DNA of 64,000 nucleotides from Hanstruepera flava (GCF_023634025.1 NZ_JALJCW010000005.1:1-64000); one strand, 5' to 3'. Positions 17,657 through 27,491 are shown, counted from the stretch's first letter. Made by a program: numbers and translations. The notes: generated by a model from the sequence alone, not told the origin.

Positions 17657-19111
17657 TTAACGCTTTAACACTTTATTGAGTATAGCTGTGATATCTTCAG
17701 AAAAATTAAAAACATAAACGACCAAACCGTAAAACAAGCTTACCAAAATTGTTTTTAATGCAATATTTAGAATGGGGTGAAACGCAAAGTCCCAAAAATA
17801 AAACACACCAATACTTACCAAAATAAGCATGAATACTTTACCTGTATGGTTGCTAAATGGCAACATTTTAAATTTATAGTTGACAAAAATAATTTTGGAT
17901 AAATCATAAAGGAAAACAGCAACAAATGTCGCAAAGGCAGCTCCATTAATACCATACATAGGTATAAAAATTATATTTAAAACAACCGTTAAAACTGCTA
18001 AAAAAACACCAAGTAGCAATACCATTCTATAATAATCGCTATTAAATAAAATAGCATTGTTATTACCTAGCAAACTATCCAATAGTTTAGAAAAACTAAT
18101 AATGAAAACAATTACCAATCCATTGGCATAATTATCATCAATTAGCTTATACATCTCATTAATATTTGAAATAATGAGTAAAAAAATAAATCCGCTGATT
18201 ATAAATAAGTTTAAGGAGCTTTTTTTATATAAAGTTTTTAGTTCAAACTTATTCTTCTCGTTTAAATACTTTGCGGTTAATGGACTCACAATTTGATGCA
18301 TAGAGCGTGATGGTACGCTAATAACACTAGCTATGTAAATAGCAACGCCATAATACGCTATGTTTTCTATGGCTATATAACGGTTAAGCATAAACTTATC
18401 AATCTCTAAAATAACATTAGCTACCGATCCTGCAATTATTATTAACGATGTGTACTTTAGAATAGATGACAAGTTACTTATTTTGGATACCTTAAAACTT
18501 GGAAACCGCAAGCTATAAGCATATAATTTCATTATTAGTGTACGCAATATGTACACCATCATAATGCTATATATTAATTCTTGCACTGTTAACATTTCAT
18601 AATGCAAGGCAAACAATAAACCCGTTATACAAATTCTATGAAAGACTTCTTTCATGAAGTTCCCGAAAACACTCTGCATTTGTACGCGAGACCAGGCATA
18701 AAACACTTCGAAATACGAGAAACAAATAGCCGTTATAAAAATGACCCAAACATAATCCTCTACAATGGTATTTGATCCCGCCAGCCAATGGCTAATAGCA
18801 TCAAAAGCTATCAAAAGAACAAGAGCTGATGGTACAATAATCACCAAAGGTAAAAACAACATTAATACTAAAAAACTGTTTTGTGCTTGCCGAGTTTTAT
18901 AAGATGAATAAAACTTAATTATGGTATTATGTACTCCAAAAGCAAAAATGGGCATCAATACATTAGCCGTAGAGAGAATATAGGTTACCAGTCCAAAATA
19001 CTCATCGCTCATGAACTGTGTAAATAGAAACAATACATTAATAGCACCTATACCAAAACCCAAATAGGTTGTGATGGTGTTTTTAATGGATTGATTTATA
19101 ACTATTCCCAT
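17657..19111 (-). CDS. oligosaccharide flippase family protein (Wzx-like)
   Basis: A 484-residue membrane protein with 12-14 hydrophobic segments of the polysaccharide-transporter (MATE/MVF) type. It probably flips lipid-linked sugars across the inner membrane for surface glycan or glycoprotein assembly. Its ATG follows directly after the TAA of the glycosyltransferase gene. It is the last gene of a four-gene operon (DUF4834, YfhO, glycosyltransferase, flippase), which supports a glycan role. Confidence 0.82.
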   Translation of the reverse strand: MGIVINQSIKNTITTYLGFGIGAINVLFLFTQFMSDEYFGLVTYILSTANVLMPIFAFGVHNTIIKFYSSYKTRQAQNSFLVLMLFLPLVIIVPSALVLLIAFDAISHWLAGSNTIVEDYVWVIFITAICFSYFEVFYAWSRVQMQSVFGNFMKEVFHRICITGLLFALHYEMLTVQELIYSIMMVYILRTLIMKLYAYSLRFPSFKVSKISNLSSILKYTSLIIIAGSVANVILEIDKFMLNRYIAIENIAYYGVAIYIASVISVPSRSMHQIVSPLTAKYLNEKNKFELKTLYKKSSLNLFIISGFIFLLIISNINEMYKLIDDNYANGLVIVFIISFSKLLDSLLGNNNAILFNSDYYRMVLLLGVFLAVLTVVLNIIFIPMYGINGAAFATFVAVFLYDLSKIIFVNYKFKMLPFSNHTGKVFMLILVSIGVFYFWDFAFHPILNIALKTILVSLFYGLVVYVFNFSEDITAILNKVLKR

Positions 19112-20389
19112 TTATATGAGTTCTGCTAAAGTTTTGGTTAATGCCTTTCGACTATATTTTTGAAGGCCAATACCATGCGATTGTAAGTTACCGTCTTTAT
19201 AACTTAAATAATACTTTAAAATTATATCTTTAATAGCCTTGTAATCATCATAATAGAAATACGAGCCTGTATTGGTTTCTTTTAAAATACCTTCAACATC
19301 AGAACCTTTTGGGCCAATAGCCAGAATAGGTCTTCCGGAAACCATGTACTCAAATAGTTTTCCTGGAATTATACTTACTGTATCTGGTGAATCGATTTCT
19401 ATTAGCAATAATACTTGTGATTGTTTTTGATTTTTAACAGCTTGTTTATGTGTTACATAACCTAGATTAATTAAATAATCAATTAAATCATAATTACTTA
19501 AGGATTTTAGGACTTCTTCGCTCACATAACCCACTAGTTTTAATTGAAAATCATCAGCAAAACCTGGATGTGTATCAATTAAATCCTTAAGAACTTCCCA
19601 TAACACTTTAGGGTTTCTTTCAGACAATAATGAACCAATATGAGCCAAGGAAAATTTAGCATCTAATGTTTTCTCGTTAAGCGGTAACACATCATAACCA
19701 TTTGTTATAACATGTATAGGTCTGCTTGTGATTTCTGAAAATTCTTGTTTCGTAACTTGACTTGTAACCACAATTTGATCTGCAGCTTGTAACACAGCCT
19801 TCTCCAACAGTTTATGTTTGTTTTTTGAGCGCTTTGTAAGTTTTAGTTGCTTATGATAACCAATAGTTGTCCAAGGGTCTCTAAAATCTGCAATCCATTT
19901 TATATCCTCGCTTTTTTGCAGTTCCAAACCAATTAAATGCAAACTATGCGGAGGACCCGTTGTTATTACTGTTTCAATATTAAAGTCACGGATATAGGTG
20001 CTCAAATACTGAACCGAAGGCCTTACCCATTTTTTTCTTGCATCGGGAATGAACAAATTTCCTCGAACAAAAAGCAACAACCTATCAACCAGTGTTTGCG
20101 ATGATTTATTTGGGATAATACCTTTACTTATGGATTTTGATTTTTTTCTTGACAATAAGCCAGCAAACTTATAAGGTTCTTTTATAGGCTGCTTAATGAT
20201 GGCCACATCGGTAGGAACCTCTTGCTCTAAACTCTCGTCTATTATAGGGTAATTGGGGTTTGACGGTATATACACTATTGGTTTTACGCCATAATCGGGT
20301 AAATACTTTACAAATTTCAACCAACGTTGAACACCTGGACCACCAGCTGGCGGCCAATAATACGTAATAATAAGCGCCTCTTTACGCAC
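19112..20389 (-). CDS. glycosyltransferase (GT4-like)
   Basis: A 425-residue GT-B type glycosyltransferase. The N-terminus I-I-T-Y-Y-W-P-P-A-G-G-P-G-V-Q-R-W is typical of flavobacterial family-4 enzymes. The C-terminal nucleotide-sugar region has S-I-I-P-G-K-L-F-E-Y-M-V-S-G-R-P-I-L, including the conserved Glu. GTG at 20389 is chosen as start because it begins the protein just before the first strand and overlaps the yfhO stop by only eight bases. In-frame TTG and GTG codons at 20431 and 20428 would give a longer overlap and an atypical N-terminus. Confidence 0.82.
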   Translation of the reverse strand: MRKEALIITYYWPPAGGPGVQRWLKFVKYLPDYGVKPIVYIPSNPNYPIIDESLEQEVPTDVAIIKQPIKEPYKFAGLLSRKKSKSISKGIIPNKSSQTLVDRLLLFVRGNLFIPDARKKWVRPSVQYLSTYIRDFNIETVITTGPPHSLHLIGLELQKSEDIKWIADFRDPWTTIGYHKQLKLTKRSKNKHKLLEKAVLQAADQIVVTSQVTKQEFSEITSRPIHVITNGYDVLPLNEKTLDAKFSLAHIGSLLSERNPKVLWEVLKDLIDTHPGFADDFQLKLVGYVSEEVLKSLSNYDLIDYLINLGYVTHKQAVKNQKQSQVLLLIEIDSPDTVSIIPGKLFEYMVSGRPILAIGPKGSDVEGILKETNTGSYFYYDDYKAIKDIILKYYLSYKDGNLQSHGIGLQKYSRKALTKTLAELI

Positions 20390-22808
20390 TTTCTTTTGTG
20401 TTAGATTTAAATTGATACCATAGGCCACCAATAATTAGTAAAACCAAAACAGCTGAGCTTGCCAAAGCAATGCTACTTCCCGTTTTAATAACTTGAGGTT
20501 CAAACTTAAACTCAATGGTATGATTTCCAGAAGGAATTGGCATGGCGCGCAAAACATAATTAACTCGTGTATGCGGCACCAAATTGCCATCTAAATAGGC
20601 ATTCCATCCTTTATCATAGAACACTTCTGAAAATACTGCAAAACCATCAGAACTTGAATTTGATTTGTATCTAATATAATTAGGCTTATAGTCTTCTACT
20701 ACAATACTTGCCAACGAGTCAACCCTGAATGTTTTACTAGGAACATCAGGCATGGTCGTTATAGCCACGCGTTTTGTGTTTAAACTATCCAACAACTGAA
20801 TTTCTTCATTAGCAGATGAGACCTGCTTAACTTCTTCAACGAACCACGCATTACCATTTGTCTCTGTATTGGTATATGGAAATATATTTCCTTCATCATC
20901 TTCGGCAATAATGTATTTGGTATTTAGCATACTCAATACATTTAAGTTGTTTCGTAATACGTGAAATTCATATAAATCGTTATAGCGTTTTAGTTTTGCC
21001 GCATGATATCCACCTAATGAATTATGGAAATAAGCTGCTCTGGCGCCTCCTGAAGTTACATCTAAAACCCTAAAGTGTTCAGGGTCTTTTTGAATGCGTA
21101 AATCGGCCTGATTGGCATTGTAAGGTTTATTTACTTTTAAAGCAGAAACAAAATTATCGCTATTTACATAACGCCTATCTACTCCCACCAAATCAAAGAC
21201 TAGCAAAAGACCTATTACTATAATTGCTTTAGTCTGTGATAATTTCTCTTTCAAATAAAGAAACACAACTCCTGCTGTTAACAAAACCAATACAAAAGTC
21301 CTAATAGTATCTTGGGTAAACAACATTTTACGGTCTTTAATAATGGCATCAATGAATTGAGGTCCGTAATTCTGACGGTATAATCCATCGTTTGCACCAA
21401 CAAAATTGAACAAAGACGATTTAAACAACAAAAACACCAATGCCAATCCAGCACTAATGATAACGGTTACTTTAAGCGCCTTTATCTTGTCTTCTTTATC
21501 ATCAAAATCGTTAAATACACGTACCAATCCAAAAACAGCTAAAATAGGTACGCATAATTCCAATATAACCTGAATGGAACTCACTGCCCTGAATTTATTA
21601 TACAAAGGCACATAGTCTATAAAGAAATTGGTTATAAACGCAAAAGGTTCGCTATCGCCATAAGACAGAACTAAAGCCATGATGCTTCCACTAACTAGCC
21701 ACCATTTTAATCGTCCCTTCACTAAAAACAAAGCCAAAACAAATAAAAACAGTACAACAGCACCAATATAAGCTGGTGCTTCTACTATGGTTTGTTCTCC
21801 CCAATATGTAGGCATTTGCTTGGTTTGCTCCAAAGCTTGAAGCGGCGTGGCTCCAATACTTAAAAAGAAATCGTAAGAAGCTGATTCCTTTCCAACATCT
21901 TCATAGCTTCCTCCACCCATAAAACGCGGTATATATAAATTAAAGGTTTCCAATAAACCATAGCTATATTCCGTAATATAATCTCTATCCAGACCCGAAG
22001 TGATTTCTTTTGGCGAACCATCTGGGTTAATGGTTAACTCACTTTGACTACGTGTACTTTCGCTAGCATATTCTTTAGTGGCCAATACGTTTGTAGCATT
22101 TAAACCCAAAGCTAAAACTACTGCCAAAGCTAATATTCCAACCGACTTAAAATAATGCGGTAAACACTGTTTTTTATAAGCATCAATTGCATACACAATG
22201 CCCAAAACAATAACCAATAGCATTAAATAATAGGTCATTTGAAAATGGTTAGCCACCAACTCCAATGCCATAGCTACAGCTGTTAACAAAAATCCGTAAA
22301 CATATTGTTGTCTAAATACGAGAAGAATGCCACTTAAAACCAAGGGCATATAAGCAATTGCATGCGCTTTAGCATTATGTCCAACACCCAAAATAATAAT
22401 GAGATACGTAGAAAACCCAAATGCCAATGCTCCCAATGCCGCCAATTTAAAATCGACTTTCATAACCAGAAGCAGCACATAAAACCCCATTAAATACAAA
22501 AAGAGATAATCGGCTGGACGTGGTAAAAAACGTAGGGTTAAATCTAGTTTTTTAATATAATTATGTGGGTATTTAGCCCCTAACTGGTAGGTAGGCATGC
22601 CGCCAAATGCACTGTTGGTCCAATAGGTTTCCTCACCAGTATTTGCACGATAGTCATTTTGCTGTTTAGACATTCCAATATAGTGCATAATGTCACTTTG
22701 AAATATCGCTTTACCTTTTAATACCGGACTAAAATAGGCTAGTGAAACAACTACAAAACCAATTAGCACTAAAATATGTGGAATACTTTTCTTTAGAGAA
22801 AATTGCAT
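20382..22808 (-). CDS. YfhO family membrane protein
   Basis: An 808-residue polytopic membrane protein of the YfhO family, with a GT-C-like layout: many N-terminal helices, the loop Q-S-D-I-M-H-Y-I-G with a likely catalytic Asp, and a C-terminal soluble domain ending in one helix. In Firmicutes YfhO is linked to glycosylation of lipoteichoic acid. Here it more likely moves sugars onto a lipid or glycan in the periplasm. It is the second gene of the glycan operon; its stop overlaps the glycosyltransferase start. Confidence 0.82.
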   Translation of the reverse strand: MQFSLKKSIPHILVLIGFVVVSLAYFSPVLKGKAIFQSDIMHYIGMSKQQNDYRANTGEETYWTNSAFGGMPTYQLGAKYPHNYIKKLDLTLRFLPRPADYLFLYLMGFYVLLLVMKVDFKLAALGALAFGFSTYLIIILGVGHNAKAHAIAYMPLVLSGILLVFRQQYVYGFLLTAVAMALELVANHFQMTYYLMLLVIVLGIVYAIDAYKKQCLPHYFKSVGILALAVVLALGLNATNVLATKEYASESTRSQSELTINPDGSPKEITSGLDRDYITEYSYGLLETFNLYIPRFMGGGSYEDVGKESASYDFFLSIGATPLQALEQTKQMPTYWGEQTIVEAPAYIGAVVLFLFVLALFLVKGRLKWWLVSGSIMALVLSYGDSEPFAFITNFFIDYVPLYNKFRAVSSIQVILELCVPILAVFGLVRVFNDFDDKEDKIKALKVTVIISAGLALVFLLFKSSLFNFVGANDGLYRQNYGPQFIDAIIKDRKMLFTQDTIRTFVLVLLTAGVVFLYLKEKLSQTKAIIVIGLLLVFDLVGVDRRYVNSDNFVSALKVNKPYNANQADLRIQKDPEHFRVLDVTSGGARAAYFHNSLGGYHAAKLKRYNDLYEFHVLRNNLNVLSMLNTKYIIAEDDEGNIFPYTNTETNGNAWFVEEVKQVSSANEEIQLLDSLNTKRVAITTMPDVPSKTFRVDSLASIVVEDYKPNYIRYKSNSSSDGFAVFSEVFYDKGWNAYLDGNLVPHTRVNYVLRAMPIPSGNHTIEFKFEPQVIKTGSSIALASSAVLVLLIIGGLWYQFKSNTKESA

Positions 22809-22837
22809 GAATATGTATTAATGAATGAATGCGAAAA

Positions 22838-23086
22838 TTAATCAATTTCTTCGTAATCTACATATTCACCTACCGTTTTATTTGAAGATTTTGAATTCGG
22901 CATTTTATCAATTGAGACTTCACCTTCCTTTTTGGTTTGCTCTTGTCTGCTATTATACTGATTAAATTGTTGACCAAATTGCTTTTCGGCTTTTTTGGTA
23001 ACATATCGCAATAACGCAGGAGCAAATAGTCTAGAAAGAATTTTTATTCCGTAATAGACCAATAGAATAATAAGAATGGTTTTCAT
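22838..23086 (-). CDS. DUF4834 family protein
   Basis: An 82-residue protein with one N-terminal membrane helix (I-L-I-I-L-L-V-Y-Y-G-I-K-I-L), then K-K-A-E-K-Q-F-G-Q-Q-F and a charged, disordered tail, matching DUF4834. The start at 23086 gives M-K-T-I-L-I; an in-frame ATG at 23116 would add ten residues and cannot be ruled out. It is the first gene of the operon with yfhO, 29 bases ahead of it. A -7 box (TATTTTTG, complement of 23133-23140) precedes it. Confidence 0.72.
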   Translation of the reverse strand: MKTILIILLVYYGIKILSRLFAPALLRYVTKKAEKQFGQQFNQYNSRQEQTKKEGEVSIDKMPNSKSSNKTVGEYVDYEEID

Positions 23087-23132
23087 CACGCCTGTTAAAG
23101 ATGCGTATTGTAACATGAGGTAAAATTTTAAA

Positions 23133-23140
23133 CAAAAATA
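23133..23140 (-). promoter_or_regulatory. -7 box of the glycan operon
   Basis: On the minus strand this reads TATTTTTG, a perfect TAnnTTTG element 46 bases before the DUF4834 start at 23086. Confidence 0.4.
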
Positions 23141-23194
23141 CAATTCTAAACGCTTAAAATCTGTTTTAAATACTTAAAAAAAATATAATATCTA

Positions 23195-23202
23195 TATATT
23201 TG
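23195..23202 (+). promoter_or_regulatory. -7 box of the outer-membrane protein gene
   Basis: TATATTTG, a perfect TAnnTTTG element, 17 bases before ATG 23220. Confidence 0.45.
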
Positions 23203-23219
23203 GCATTAAACAAGAACTC

Positions 23220-24209
23220 ATGAAATCTATCAAAACCTATTTACTGGCATTCTCTTTATTGTCATCGTTTTATAGCTTCTCGCAGTATACTGAAGTTATT
23301 AACTCTAATCGCCCAGGTGTATCTTTAAGTGCATTCTCTGTAGGTACAAATGTGGTTCAGTTTGAAGTTGGCCCCTATTTGCTAAATGAAAATCACAATC
23401 CGCTTAATCGTGAAGACAAAAGTTACGGTGTTGATTTTGCCGTTCGTTATGGTTTTTTATTTCCGCAATTGGAAGTTAGTGTAGGTGGCGCATTTCAATC
23501 CACAAAACGCAATTACACTAATATTCCTAATAGCGAAGAAACCTATAGCAACTTTAAGTCGCTTACCGCTGGTGTTAAGTATCTTGTTTACGATCCTTAT
23601 AAAAATTCTGGAGAAGAACAGCCAAGTCTTTATAGCTGGAAAGCCAATCATAGTTTTAAATGGAAACACTTAATTCCAGCTGTATCTGTGTATGCAGGTA
23701 TTAACTACGATACATCAGACAATCCTTATACAGCTGCAGGCGTTGAAGGTATTAGTCCGCGTGTTTTAATCGCATCGCAAAACAACTTTTCTAGCGGTTG
23801 GGTTTATGTTATGAATTTTATGTTGGACCGCATTGGAACCGATCAGCAAGATTTTTCATATGTTTTAACCTTAACCAAATCTATTTTTGATCAGTGGGCC
23901 GTTTTTGGCGAATTCCAAGGTATAAGTAGCGATTTTTATGCCGATAATTTAATTCGATTTGGTGGTGCCTATTTATGGACCAGAAATTTCCAACTCGATA
24001 CCGCCCTTACTTTCAACACCAAAGATACACCTGCTGTATTTGGCGTTACCTTAGGTGCATCGTACCGTTTGGATTTCCATAAGGATAAAGAGGAAAAAGA
24101 CGGCACATCGGCTGAGGAAGAATTAGAACGACGCGAAAATAAAGCGCGTGGCAAAAGCAAGAATAAGCGCCAAAAAGAAGATACCAATTTTGATGACGAT
24201 GGCATTTAA
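23220..24209 (+). CDS. outer-membrane channel protein, MetA-pathway transporter type
   Basis: A 329-residue protein with a signal peptide (residues 1-21, ending S-F-S-Q) and alternating amphipathic strands with aromatic ends throughout, as in an outer-membrane beta-barrel. The N-terminal N-S-N-R-P-G-V-S is typical of the 'phenol-degradation MetA-like' transporter family common in flavobacteria. The last 40 residues are a charged Lys/Glu/Arg tail. The gene is 18 bases before the acyltransferase gene, so the two may be co-transcribed. Confidence 0.7.
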   Translation: MKSIKTYLLAFSLLSSFYSFSQYTEVINSNRPGVSLSAFSVGTNVVQFEVGPYLLNENHNPLNREDKSYGVDFAVRYGFLFPQLEVSVGGAFQSTKRNYTNIPNSEETYSNFKSLTAGVKYLVYDPYKNSGEEQPSLYSWKANHSFKWKHLIPAVSVYAGINYDTSDNPYTAAGVEGISPRVLIASQNNFSSGWVYVMNFMLDRIGTDQQDFSYVLTLTKSIFDQWAVFGEFQGISSDFYADNLIRFGGAYLWTRNFQLDTALTFNTKDTPAVFGVTLGASYRLDFHKDKEEKDGTSAEEELERRENKARGKSKNKRQKEDTNFDDDGI

Positions 24210-24227
24210 GCCCAAGCGATACGATTT

Positions 24228-25346
24228 ATGATAGAATTACAAGAAGTCAAAACCAAAAAAGAATTAAAGGCATTTGTAACTTTCCCTTTTCAATTATATA
24301 AAAATTCAAAGTATTGGGTACCTCCTATCATTTCTGATGAAATGGAAACCTTAAGTGCCGATAAAAATCCTGCTTTCGAATCGGCTGAAGCTCGATTTTT
24401 TATAGCTTTTAAAAATCAAAACATGGTTGGTCGTGTTGCGGCCATTATTAATACTATTGAAATAAACGAACAACAGGTCAAGAAAATGCGCTTTGGTTGG
24501 TTTGATGCCATTGATGACATTAATGTGTCTAAAGCCTTGCTCAATAAAGTTGAAGACATTGGTAAAGAACACCAACTAGAATTTGTAGAGGGACCTGTAG
24601 GGTTCTCTAATTTAGATAAAAATGGTGCGCTTACGGAAGGTTTCGACCATATTGGAACCATGGCAACCTGGTACAATCATCCTTATTATATTGAGCACTT
24701 TAAAACATTGGGTTATAGCCCGGAAAAGGTTTATATAGAAAGTAAATTTAAGGTAGATGAAGTACCAACAGAGCGTTTTACCCGAGTTGCAGACATTGTA
24801 AAAAAACGGTTTAATCTTTGGTCCAGTAATTTTACAAAAACTTCTGAAGTTATTCCCCATGTAGATGACATGTTTGCCTTGTTTAATGAATCATACAAAG
24901 AACTGCCTACCTACGTACCGATTACCAAAAAACAGCAAGCCTATTTTAAGAAAAAGTTTATAAACTTTATAGATCCAGAATATATTAAGTTTGTTTTTGA
25001 CAAAGACAATAACATGATTGCCTTTGCCATTGTTTTACCTTCGTTTTCAGAAGCTCTCCAACAAATAAAGGGTAAGTTGTTTCCCTTTGGGTTTTTAAAA
25101 TTGTTAAAGGCCAAAAAACACAATAAAACCGCTTTGTTGTATTTAATTGGCGTTGACCCAACTTACCAAAGCAAGGGTGTAACTGCTATTATTTTTAAAG
25201 ATATTTACGATGTGTTCGTGAAAAAAAATATTGAAACCTGTATACGATTGCCAGAATTGGAAGATAATTTAGCCGAGCAGCAAATTTGGAAAGATTTTAA
25301 TTCTGAAATAATAAAAAGGCGAAAGACATTTAAGAAATTGATTTAA
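24228..25346 (+). CDS. GNAT-like acyltransferase
   Basis: A 372-residue cytosolic protein with GNAT-fold features. The N-terminal half has F-I-A-F-K-N-Q-N-M-V-G-R-V-A-A-I. The C-terminal half has Y-L-I-G-V-D-P-T-Y-Q-S-K-G-V-T-A, which resembles the acyl-CoA binding motif. Relatives are sometimes mislabelled GTP cyclohydrolase. Substrate is unknown. Possible operon with the upstream outer-membrane protein. Confidence 0.65.
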   Translation: MIELQEVKTKKELKAFVTFPFQLYKNSKYWVPPIISDEMETLSADKNPAFESAEARFFIAFKNQNMVGRVAAIINTIEINEQQVKKMRFGWFDAIDDINVSKALLNKVEDIGKEHQLEFVEGPVGFSNLDKNGALTEGFDHIGTMATWYNHPYYIEHFKTLGYSPEKVYIESKFKVDEVPTERFTRVADIVKKRFNLWSSNFTKTSEVIPHVDDMFALFNESYKELPTYVPITKKQQAYFKKKFINFIDPEYIKFVFDKDNNMIAFAIVLPSFSEALQQIKGKLFPFGFLKLLKAKKHNKTALLYLIGVDPTYQSKGVTAIIFKDIYDVFVKKNIETCIRLPELEDNLAEQQIWKDFNSEIIKRRKTFKKLI

Positions 25347-25357
25347 GTTAATTGTTT

Positions 25358-25936
25358 TTAATAATCCCAATCAAAACGGCCATCTCTAATTTCTACAACC
25401 TCACCATTGCCGTTTACGGCATCAAACCAAAATGTACCTGAAATAATAGAGTTGGATAAATCTAGCCTTGTAATGGTTAATTCTCCTGACTCTTGTGTAG
25501 TTGTAAAATATCTATTTGATGCAGAAAGACTGTAAGTTCCACCACCACCTGTAAAATCTCCATCATCATTAAAATTTTTGCTTAAAACATATGTTTCCCC
25601 TTCTTGCAATTCAACTTTACCAGATTGAACCGTAACCCTCTCATTAGTTGCACCTCTTAAATCAGCAAAACTCATAGAGAAATACCATTCACCTCCTACA
25701 AATTGGTAGAAGCAATTAACAGATGGGTTTATACCTTCGGCATGAGGCAAAAAAACCTCTCCATTAACCAAGCAGCCAACCGTATTGGCACCCGTTTGTG
25801 TAGCTGGAGGTAGTGAACTGCCAGAATTATTGTCGTCATCATTGTTACAACAACTTAATGTTAATGCCAATAGGAACAGTATGATAATATTCTTACCTAG
25901 AATGTGTTTTTTAAAGTTATTTTCTTTTTTCTTCAT
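25358..25936 (-). CDS. lipoprotein, DUF6252-like
   Basis: A 192-residue lipoprotein with lipobox L-T-L-S-C, followed by an Asp/Asn-rich spacer (C-N-N-D-D-D-N-N) that is common in Bacteroidota surface lipoproteins. The mature part contains V-G-C-L-V-N-G-E-V-F-L-P and a C-terminal strand block with I-S-G-T-F-W-F-D, as in flavobacterial DUF6252-type proteins. The start at 25936 gives a normal signal peptide; 25975 would add 13 residues. A perfect palindrome (25974-25995) lies 38 bases upstream. Confidence 0.65.
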   Translation of the reverse strand: MKKKENNFKKHILGKNIIILFLLALTLSCCNNDDDNNSGSSLPPATQTGANTVGCLVNGEVFLPHAEGINPSVNCFYQFVGGEWYFSMSFADLRGATNERVTVQSGKVELQEGETYVLSKNFNDDGDFTGGGGTYSLSASNRYFTTTQESGELTITRLDLSNSIISGTFWFDAVNGNGEVVEIRDGRFDWDY

Positions 25937-25973
25937 TTTTTGTTTTAAAGTTAAAATGTATTTTACAAGTAGC

Positions 25974-25995
25974 AAATACGTACCTGTACGTATTT
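25974..25995. promoter_or_regulatory. perfect 10-bp inverted repeat, possible operator
   Basis: AAATACGTAC-CT-GTACGTATTT is perfectly symmetrical, with each arm containing TACGTA. It lies upstream of the minus-strand lipoprotein gene and has no T-run, so it is more like an operator for a dimeric regulator than a terminator. The regulator is unknown. Confidence 0.45.
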
Positions 25996-26043
25996 ATTAA
26001 CTTTTCGACGAATAACTTTCTTACACATTTTAAATTCAGAAAT

Positions 26044-26072
26044 AAAAAAACCTCTCGATAGGAGAGGTTTTT
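26044..26072 (-). terminator. terminator of the oxoamine synthase gene
   Basis: ACCTCTC-GATA-GGAGAGGT stem-loop flanked by A and T runs, 20 bases past the stop at 26092. Confidence 0.8.
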
Positions 26073-26091
26073 AATTTATATAGTTTTTTGC

Positions 26092-27351
26092 TTACTTATC
26101 CATTGCAGCTGCAACTGCTGCCGATAAACGCTTATATGTCCCGTTTTCCAATCGTGAGCGTATGGCATCAAAAGCATCCAATGTTTCTTTTACATCGTCT
26201 AATGTATGTGTTGCTGTTGGTATCATACGTAACAAGATTAATCCTTTAGGAATTACAGGATACACCACTATAGAACAGAATATTCCGTAGTTTTCGCGTA
26301 AATCTTTTACCAAGGCCATAGCTTCAGGAATACTACCTTGTAAATATACAGGCGTTACACAACTTTGCGTGGTGCCAATGTCGAATCCGCGTTCTTTTAA
26401 ACCCGATTGCAAGGCATTAACAATAGTCCATAAATTTTGCTTAAGTTCTGGCATGGTGCGTAACATATCCAAACGTTTTAATGCACCGACAACCAATTGC
26501 ATTTGCAATGATTTAGCAAACATTTGCGAACGTAAGTTATATTTTAAATAGTCTATTATCTCTTGGTCTGCAGCGATAAAGGCACCTGTACTAGCCATAG
26601 ACTTTGCAAATGTTGCAAAATACACGTCAATACCATCTTGAACACCTTGCTCCTCGCCTGCTCCAGCTCCTGTAGCACCTAATGTACCAAAACCATGAGC
26701 ATCATCAACAAAAAAGCGGAAATTATACTTTTCTTTTAGCGCAACAATTTCCTTTAAACGTCCTTGTTCGCCACGCATACCAAACACACCTTCAGAGATT
26801 ACTAAAATACCACCTCCGGTTTGTTCGGCCATTTTGGTAGCACGTTCTAGGTTCTTTTCTAAACTTTCAACATCATTGTGCTTATACGTAAAACGCTTAC
26901 CCATGTGTAGGCGTACACCATCAATTATACAAGCGTGTGCATCAACGTCGTACACAATAATATCATCTTTAGATACTAAAGCATCAATTGTTGACACCAT
27001 ACCTTGATAACCAAAGTTTAATAGATAAGCTGCTTCTTTATTCACAAAAGCGGCCAATTCATTTTGAAGTTGTTCATGCAATTCGGTGTGTCCCGACATC
27101 ATTCTAGCTCCCATTGGATATGCCGAACCATATTTTGCGCCAGCTTCGGCATCTACCTTTCTCACTTCTGGATGGTTGGCCAAACCTAAATAATCATTAA
27201 TACTCCAAGTAATTACTTCCTTACCTTGGAATTTCATTCTATTTGAGATTTCACCTTCCAATTTTGGAAACACAAAATAACCTTCTGCTTGTGAAGCCCA
27301 CTTTCCTAGAGGCCCTTTGTCTCTATATATCTTTTCAAATAAATCTTTCAT
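26092..27351 (-). CDS. PLP-dependent alpha-oxoamine synthase, likely cysteate acyltransferase
   Basis: A 419-residue fold-type I PLP enzyme of the KBL/SPT/BioF family, which joins an amino acid to an acyl-CoA with loss of CO2. D-D-A-H-G (216-220) holds the PLP-pairing Asp, and Lys250 in T-F-A-K-S is the Schiff-base Lys. N-D-Y-L-G-L (52-57) is a family mark. In sulfonolipid-making Bacteroidota a homologue condenses cysteate with fatty acyl-CoA. The neighbouring cysteine-synthase-like gene, which could supply cysteate, supports that role. Serine palmitoyltransferase is the main alternative. Confidence 0.78.
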   Translation of the reverse strand: MKDLFEKIYRDKGPLGKWASQAEGYFVFPKLEGEISNRMKFQGKEVITWSINDYLGLANHPEVRKVDAEAGAKYGSAYPMGARMMSGHTELHEQLQNELAAFVNKEAAYLLNFGYQGMVSTIDALVSKDDIIVYDVDAHACIIDGVRLHMGKRFTYKHNDVESLEKNLERATKMAEQTGGGILVISEGVFGMRGEQGRLKEIVALKEKYNFRFFVDDAHGFGTLGATGAGAGEEQGVQDGIDVYFATFAKSMASTGAFIAADQEIIDYLKYNLRSQMFAKSLQMQLVVGALKRLDMLRTMPELKQNLWTIVNALQSGLKERGFDIGTTQSCVTPVYLQGSIPEAMALVKDLRENYGIFCSIVVYPVIPKGLILLRMIPTATHTLDDVKETLDAFDAIRSRLENGTYKRLSAAVAAAMDK

Positions 27352-27436
27352 ACACAGCTATTAATCTGGTTAGTTGAGGCAAAATTAAATATTTATACAG
27401 TTTTAGCATAATTATTTACCGCCATATTATTAAGAA

Positions 27437-27472
27437 AGACAGCCAACTTTTTAACAAAAAAGCTAGCTGTCT
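27437..27472 (-). terminator. hairpin after the cysteine-synthase-like gene
   Basis: AGACAGC pairs with GCTGTCT around an inner CTTTTT/AAAAAAG pairing. It starts 20 bases after the stop at 27492. The T-run on the minus strand is short, so it may attenuate rather than end transcription into the oxoamine synthase gene. Confidence 0.55.
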
Positions 27473-27491
27473 CCATATTTTTGAATTAACA

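Noticed and set aside
20390-20431. Longer glycosyltransferase start inside yfhO
   Set aside because: GTG 20389 gives the usual family N-terminus and a short overlap.
17657-23086. Complete capsule or O-antigen locus
   Set aside because: Only a flippase, one glycosyltransferase, YfhO and DUF4834 are present; no sugar-nucleotide or polymerase genes.
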